IMG/VR virus record: IMGVR_UViG_3300035670_001174
Span: 1-25,037 of that record
Length of the DNA stretch: 25,037 bases
Reading direction: 5' to 3' (one strand)
DNA from: a virus
The position numbers and the translations under genes are program-made. The notes below the pieces were generated by a model that did no database searches, was not told the DNA's origin, and saw only the letters and a list, made by a program, of their open reading frames with translations. Below, piece after piece: positions 21,780 to 25,037 of the stretch (positions are counted from its first letter, which is position 1; each line of letters begins with the position of its first letter).

Positions 21780-21882
21780 TAGTCAGGACAGGATTCGAAC
21801 CTGTATATTTCTCATTCTGAATACCGCGACGATACGCTGAGAAATCTCGGATAGTGCGTCTAACCAATTCCGCCACCTGACT
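21780..21882 (-). tRNA. Class II tRNA-like gene (Leu-like), anticodon not resolved
   Basis: On the minus strand AGTCAGG and CCTGACT make a perfect 7-bp acceptor stem with discriminator A (no encoded CCA). GCGGAATTGGTTAGACGC is a Leu-type D arm, and ACAGG-TTCGAAT-CCTGT is a perfect T arm. Between A26 and the T arm lie 50 bases, more than the 29-34 of a usual class II tRNA. No 5-bp/7-base anticodon arm can be drawn in any register. The 50 bases instead hold an 8-bp stem (ATTTCTCA/TGAGAAAT) enclosing a small TATCG-TCG-CGGTA hairpin. It may carry a short insertion, be a pseudogene, or be a tRNA-like RNA. Confidence 0.65.
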
Positions 21883-21931
21883 ATTTGTTATTTTATTATT
21901 TTACATTTCTATTTAGTTAATGGGGCAAAAT

Positions 21932-22165
21932 TTACCCCTTATTCTTTATTGATTTGTTAAAGGTTTCGTTGTAAGTTACTGCACTCATTGTACCTCCTTG
22001 AAGCAAATATGTACCGTATTCATCTGCAAATTCAATTATCTGCTCTTTCTCCATTGCTTTGGCTTGTTTGATAATTTCTGTTACTACATTACTACCTTTT
22101 GGTATTTCTAATTGACCAATTGACGTTAATTGCTCTACTAACCATTGAACTGCTGTTTGTTTCAT
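21932..22165 (-). CDS. Small helical protein, duplicate copy 2
   Basis: The 77-residue protein begins MKQTAVQWLVEQLTSIG and contains EIIKQAKAMEKEQIIEFADE. It is a paralogue of 21528-21758. Its ATG overlaps the stop of the HNH gene (ATGA). Its stop lies within a GGGGTA/TGCCCC inverted repeat next to the tRNA-like gene. Function unknown. Confidence 0.75.
   Translation of the reverse strand: MKQTAVQWLVEQLTSIGQLEIPKGSNVVTEIIKQAKAMEKEQIIEFADEYGTYLLQGGTMSAVTYNETFNKSIKNKG
22035..22068 (-). repeat. Direct repeat unit 2 within duplicated gene
   Basis: Pairs with 21625-21658, 33 of 34 bases identical; it encodes the conserved QAK-MEKEQI segment of the second copy. Confidence 0.85.
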
Positions 22166-22740
22166 AGCTCTTTTTTAAGTTTCTGATATTCTGATATTCT
22201 TGTTATCCAATTTAAAAAATCTTGTTCTGAATTATTATTTTTAGCTATATTACACATCTTACAACAAGCTACAATATTATTATTTTCATATCCTTTTGTA
22301 TTATCTACTCTATCAATACCATTATATTTAACATTATAATAAGACTTCATATAAGTATTAGATGGCTCTATTCCGCAATAATGACAATTTGATTTAATTA
22401 TATTTAATGCATAATCAAAATCAACATTAAAACTTAATTTTCTTGCTTTTGCATTTTGCCTATAACTAGAAAAAATACTTCTATAACCTCCATCTTGTTT
22501 TGCTAATTTATGTCTTGATTTTACAGAATTTTCTACTGATTTTTTAGACTTTAAACATCCACAAGATTTACTATTATTTCTTAAAATTGCTGAAGTATTT
22601 AGTTCTATTTTATTACCGCAATCACATTCACATAACCACATTCTTTTTTTTGTAGTTCCGTACATTCTACTTGGTAATATTTGAACAACTGTTAACATAT
22701 TATATTTTAATCCAGTTATATCTCTTAATTTAGCACCCAT
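22162..22740 (-). CDS. Free-standing HNH endonuclease
   Basis: The 192-residue protein has an N-terminal zinc-binding part (WLCECDCGNK at 35-44 and SCGCLK at 59-64) common in phage homing-type endonucleases. The C-terminal HNH domain has CHYCG (119-123), NGIDRVDNTKGYENNNIVAC (140-159) and CKMCNIAK (160-167). The gene is visibly more AT-rich than its neighbours, with many ATA and TTA codons, which points to recent acquisition. It starts inside the end of the upstream gene (11-base overlap) and ends at an ATGA junction, so it interrupts no gene. It probably spreads by cutting related genomes that lack it. Confidence 0.9.
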   Translation of the reverse strand: MGAKLRDITGLKYNMLTVVQILPSRMYGTTKKRMWLCECDCGNKIELNTSAILRNNSKSCGCLKSKKSVENSVKSRHKLAKQDGGYRSIFSSYRQNAKARKLSFNVDFDYALNIIKSNCHYCGIEPSNTYMKSYYNVKYNGIDRVDNTKGYENNNIVACCKMCNIAKNNNSEQDFLNWITRISEYQKLKKEL

Positions 22741-22957
22741 TTTCTTTTATTCTTTTAATTGCAGCTTCTAAATATAGAGATAAATCCATAGCTTCTTCTT
22801 GTGCTTCAGTTAACCAATCTATTATGCTATAATCCTTCCTATCCAGGTTAGTACCGTACTTTGCCTGCCCTCTTTTACTCCGCTCATAGTACTTAGCCAT
22901 CACCGCCATTAATACCGTGTCTTCGTGTTGAATGGTGTTTTCGTGTGTTATGTTCAT
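22730..22957 (-). CDS. MazG-like small early protein
   Basis: The 75-residue protein contains YYERSKRGQAKYGTNLDRKD (about 23-42) and a second helix IDWLTEAQEEAMDLSLYLEA (about 46-65). The GQ-KYG...WL-EAQEE-MD---YL pattern is common among small phage proteins, and the EEAMD pair resembles the metal-binding EExxD of all-alpha NTP pyrophosphatases (MazG/dUTPase-like). It is shorter than an active MazG, so activity is uncertain. ATGA overlap with the exonuclease gene. Confidence 0.65.
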   Translation of the reverse strand: MNITHENTIQHEDTVLMAVMAKYYERSKRGQAKYGTNLDRKDYSIIDWLTEAQEEAMDLSLYLEAAIKRIKENGC

Positions 22958-23625
22958 ATCGTTTTCATTAATAGGTTATAGTATTCTCGGCATAACTCTA
23001 CGCGCTCCTTTATTTTTTCAATTACTGATTCATCCCTTCGAATAAACCAATACTTTACCCTTTTATGTTCGGGGATATGGTCGAAAACGTGTTTACTTTC
23101 TACCTCTTTTCTTAGTTCCGTGTTTTCTTCGATTAGATTGAATTTCCAATGCGCCCTCCTTATTTCATCTTCTACCATTTGAAAAGGTGTATTAATTAGG
23201 CAATATGCTAAAATGCTTTCTTGTTTTCCCGTTAGCCACATATACCCTTGGAGTTGAAAAAAATAATCCTTATTAGGTACTTCCGTATCAAAAAACGGAA
23301 ACGTTGTAGCGTCCCAAGAGCATTTAACATCTAATAAAACTTCGTCCGTGTTTACGTCGGGCGTTCCCTTAACCCAATCGTTTTCGAAAAACTCGTAATT
23401 CTTGTAAATGAATTTATAGTTTAACACCTCGTTTACTAATGCTATTCCGATTTCCTCTACCTCGTTACCTTTATCCGTGTAACGCGAACTAAACTCTTTT
23501 TTTATTCCGTATTTTTCTTCCAATACTAAATCGTGAACGTAGGTTTTAGCCGTTTCCGATAGCACCTCCCCCGCTTTACGCGGGGTTGCCATTATTTTAC
23601 CAATTTGAGAAGCCCTGACTTTCAT
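22954..23625 (-). CDS. Lambda-exonuclease/YqaJ-like recombination nuclease
   Basis: The 223-residue protein has the YqaJ/lambda Exo core: RASQIGKIM (4-12), a helix with GNEVEEIG (53-60), and the PD-(D/E)XK active site GTPD (87-90) plus LDVKCSW (98-104), giving Asp90, Asp99 and Lys101. YFFQLQGYMWLTG follows (121-133), with Gln124 in the QxxxY-type motif. Such enzymes degrade one strand of double-stranded DNA from an end to leave single strands for annealing. It is coupled by ATGA to the ERF gene, making the two-component recombination pair typical of phages. Confidence 0.92.
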   Translation of the reverse strand: MKVRASQIGKIMATPRKAGEVLSETAKTYVHDLVLEEKYGIKKEFSSRYTDKGNEVEEIGIALVNEVLNYKFIYKNYEFFENDWVKGTPDVNTDEVLLDVKCSWDATTFPFFDTEVPNKDYFFQLQGYMWLTGKQESILAYCLINTPFQMVEDEIRRAHWKFNLIEENTELRKEVESKHVFDHIPEHKRVKYWFIRRDESVIEKIKERVELCREYYNLLMKTI

Positions 23626-24149
23626 ACGTTTTCAAGTAATTTAGCCTGCGCCGTTGTTAATGAAAATTGCGCGTATAAATCTTCCTTAGTGTATTTCCCC
23701 TGCGCAATAGCTTCTAAAGCCTTTCCTAATCGTTTATCGTCTATGCTAGGCTTTTTTAGTTCGTCTTTTACTTGTTCACCTGAAGCGTCCGTATCTTTGT
23801 CCGTTACTAAACCAAGCGCGGAACTCAAAGCATAACGCCGAAAGTAAGTAACACCGCTCCCGAATGATTGGTAATCGTTCATTCCTTTTAATGTAACTTG
23901 CGGTAGTATTATTTGGCTTTCTATATTTTCTCCGCTTTCAATGTGAAAAACAAGCGTTACTAAATAGCTTAATCCGTCTTTTGATTGCAACAACTGCGTA
24001 AAGCCTAATCCGTGTTTGGCTAATAGCGGGTTAATCTTTTCAAAGATAGCGGGTAAATCTGCGTAACTATACCCGAAGCCTTGTGTACCCTTGTGAATTA
24101 CGGGTACTTCTTGTTGGAAGTCTGCCAAAGATTTAAATAAATGTTTCAT
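23622..24149 (-). CDS. ERF-family single-strand annealing protein
   Basis: The 175-residue protein matches the ERF superfamily: a start with SLADFQQEVPVIHKGTQGFG (7-26), YADLPAIFEKINPLLAKHGL (29-48), a strand FTQLL...SYLVTLVFHIESGE, and the signature SFGSGVTYFRRYALSSALGL (about 94-113) followed by DTDAS. It anneals complementary DNA in recombination or genome circularisation. The C-terminal 50 residues are a less conserved helical region. It works with the nuclease encoded at once downstream. The leader shares ACGCT-ATG with other promoter-proximal genes. Confidence 0.92.
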   Translation of the reverse strand: MKHLFKSLADFQQEVPVIHKGTQGFGYSYADLPAIFEKINPLLAKHGLGFTQLLQSKDGLSYLVTLVFHIESGENIESQIILPQVTLKGMNDYQSFGSGVTYFRRYALSSALGLVTDKDTDASGEQVKDELKKPSIDDKRLGKALEAIAQGKYTKEDLYAQFSLTTAQAKLLENV

Positions 24150-24196
24150 AGCGTATAAAAATTAATGTGCGTTACCAAGTCGCACCCCTTGTTTTG

Positions 24197-24349
24197 TTAT
24201 TTACTTTGTAAAATTTCTATTTGTTTTTTGTAGCTTTCAATTACTTTTTTACAATTATTAACATATCCTTGTTGAAACGTATAAGCGGTTAATATTTGAT
24301 TTTCCAATCTTTTAATGTTTTCTTGTAATAATTCAATTTGTTTTTTCAT
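24197..24349 (-). CDS. 50-residue coiled-coil peptide
   Basis: The ATG at 24349 opens a 50-codon frame ending at 24197 (MKKQIELLQENIKRLENQIL..., YKKQIEILQSK). It shows regular heptads of Ile/Leu and a single Cys. It is the first gene after the promoter at 24374-24403 and 47 bases upstream of the ERF gene. Leader ACGCT before the ATG matches those of nearby first genes. It is probably real; function unknown. Confidence 0.65.
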   Translation of the reverse strand: MKKQIELLQENIKRLENQILTAYTFQQGYVNNCKKVIESYKKQIEILQSK

Positions 24350-24373
24350 AGCGTTTTCGTTTTTAATTATACA

Positions 24374-24403
24374 CAAATGTAATACTTATTTTTTAATCTG
24401 CAA
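24374..24403 (-). promoter_or_regulatory. Bacteroidota-type promoter for the recombination operon
   Basis: On the minus strand TACATTTG (24381 to 24374) fits the TAnnTTTG -7 consensus and a TTG (24403 to 24401) lies 19 bases upstream. The coding start follows about 24 bases on. It should drive the 50-residue peptide, ERF, exonuclease and following early genes. Confidence 0.75.
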
Positions 24404-24434
24404 TATTCCGATATAATTAATTTGTTAAAAAATG

Positions 24435-24788
24435 TTAAATTTTATTTATGAATTCTTGAATAGGCAACAAGATTCCTTTACTCGTATTGGAATCCCCGCC
24501 GTTTACGTCTCGTTTTGTTCCTATATATTTTCTGCAAAGTTTTTTTAATTCGTCTTTTTTTATCATTACAAAATGCGATTCACTAAGCCAATAACACCAC
24601 CATTCCGCTTCGCTTGTGGCTATTCCCGAACGTTTACCCCTACTTTCGTATTCTACGAATATATTTCCCGTTTCCAAGCATTTAAAATCGCGTTTAACTT
24701 CTATTTTTTGTTGGAGTAATTCGCTTAATTGGTTTTCGTATGTTTGACCTACCATTAAATCAAACTTAAAATCGTTATTGAAATTCAT
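24435..24788 (-). CDS. PD-(D/E)XK nuclease-like small protein
   Basis: The 117-residue protein has a GQTYENQLSELLQQKIEVKR stretch (14-33) with a possible first acidic residue (Glu18) and an EVK element (Glu30/Lys32). TGNIFVEYESRGKRSGIATS follows (about 40-59), then a SEAEWWCYWL helix. This order (acid, ExK, TGN--VE, SGI-TS--W) is familiar from small phage PD-(D/E)XK-like nucleases, perhaps resolvase or VRR-type. It is next to a NinG-like gene and overlaps it by 14 bases, so a recombination role is likely. The active site is by eye only. Confidence 0.65.
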   Translation of the reverse strand: MNFNNDFKFDLMVGQTYENQLSELLQQKIEVKRDFKCLETGNIFVEYESRGKRSGIATSEAEWWCYWLSESHFVMIKKDELKKLCRKYIGTKRDVNGGDSNTSKGILLPIQEFINKI

Positions 24789-25037
24789 TTATTTTTGATT
24801 TATAGCGTTTAATTATTTCGTTTAGTTCCTCCCGTGTCCATTTCTTTGTTTCGTAGGCGCGGGCGTGTAATTCTATTAACCTATCCGCTCCGATTCTTTT
24901 TTGTATTCCTATTTGATAGTGTAATAGGTTTCCGTGTTTGTGTTGGTTGCAGGTAACGCATTGCCCGTGTACGTTTTCTTCGTCAAAAGTTACCGCCTTA
25001 TGTCCACCCATACTGAAATAGTGTCCCGCGTCAAATT
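24775..25037 (-). CDS. ninG: NinG/Rap-like recombination protein, C-terminal part
   Basis: The frame is open across the window end. Reading in from the edge gives FDAGHYFSMGGHKAVTFDEE, so the Met at 25011 is internal and the gene starts outside. The DAGHY...F-E-NVHGQC--CN--KHGN-----GI--RIG pattern matches the C-terminal zinc-containing domain of lambda NinG (Rap), a Holliday-junction/branched-DNA nuclease that works with phage recombination systems. Cysteines at VHGQCVTCNQHKHGN are the likely metal ligands. At least 87 residues are inside the window. The following gene starts 14 bases before its end. Confidence 0.88.
   Translation of the reverse strand, partial: FDAGHYFSMGGHKAVTFDEENVHGQCVTCNQHKHGNLLHYQIGIQKRIGADRLIELHARAYETKKWTREELNEIIKRYKSKINEFQ

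Noticed and set aside
21922-21938. Inverted repeat GGGGTA/TGCCCC at the stop of duplicate copy 2
   Set aside because: No T run follows on the minus strand and the loop is short; I do not call it a terminator, though it may limit read-through into the tRNA-like gene.
1-25037. CRISPR arrays, insertion sequences, integrase or attachment sites
   Set aside because: I saw no regularly spaced repeats, no transposase or integrase motifs and no terminal inverted repeats on either strand.

Overview
This window looks like about 25 kb of a tailed double-stranded DNA bacteriophage (or prophage) of a Bacteroidota host, most likely a flavobacterium. The DNA is AT-rich, and every gene I accept lies on the minus strand, so it reads from high to low coordinates. 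Two intergenic regions carry the Bacteroidota promoter signature (TAnnTTTG near -7 with a TTG/TTTG about 19-20 bases upstream). Many genes overlap by ATGA or TAATG junctions, as expected for long, translationally coupled phage operons. I see no integrase, repressor or host gene, so I cannot say whether the phage is temperate.

Early/replication-recombination region (25037 down to about 20846): a NinG/Rap-like recombination protein that runs off the window end, a small PD-(D/E)XK-like protein, a promoter, a 50-residue coiled-coil peptide, an ERF-family single-strand annealing protein, a lambda-exonuclease/YqaJ-like nuclease, a MazG-like small protein, an intruding AT-rich HNH endonuclease, two duplicated small genes that bracket a strange class II tRNA-like gene, and small DNA-metabolism-type proteins, one ending in an SSB-like acidic tip.

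Switch and packaging (20824 to 18166): a candidate promoter, a sigma-70-like factor, two small cysteine-containing proteins, the small terminase and the large terminase (PBSX-type).

Tail module (18179 to 10358): a 60-residue protein; a tail-assembly-chaperone-like gene whose last third is overlapped in the -1 frame by a second protein-like reading frame with classic slippery sequences at the junction; a tail-terminator-like and an HK97-gp10-like protein; two large tail-tip/baseplate-type proteins; a missed 58-residue gene; and a 759-residue tape measure protein. No sheath protein is seen, so a siphovirus is most likely.

Head module (10336 to 3580): an XkdF-type protease, two related coiled-coil proteins flanking two missed micro-genes, a scaffold-like acidic protein, the major capsid protein, a tail-tube-like protein bracketed by two terminator-like hairpins, a portal protein fused to a Mu F-like domain, and a connector. 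Having the tail before the head and the portal near the end is unusual compared with lambda/HK97 order.

Fibre and lysis module (3690 to 222): a fibre-like protein, small proteins, a holin, an N-acetylmuramoyl-L-alanine amidase, a single-protein (unimolecular) spanin whose start I correct, and a metallophosphoesterase, ended by a strong intrinsic terminator. Beyond it a new promoter drives a gene that leaves the window. The most interesting items are the dual-frame tail chaperone, the tRNA-like gene with no recognisable anticodon arm, the sigma factor heading the late operon, and the compact lysis cassette. No stretch over 300 bases lacks a gene.
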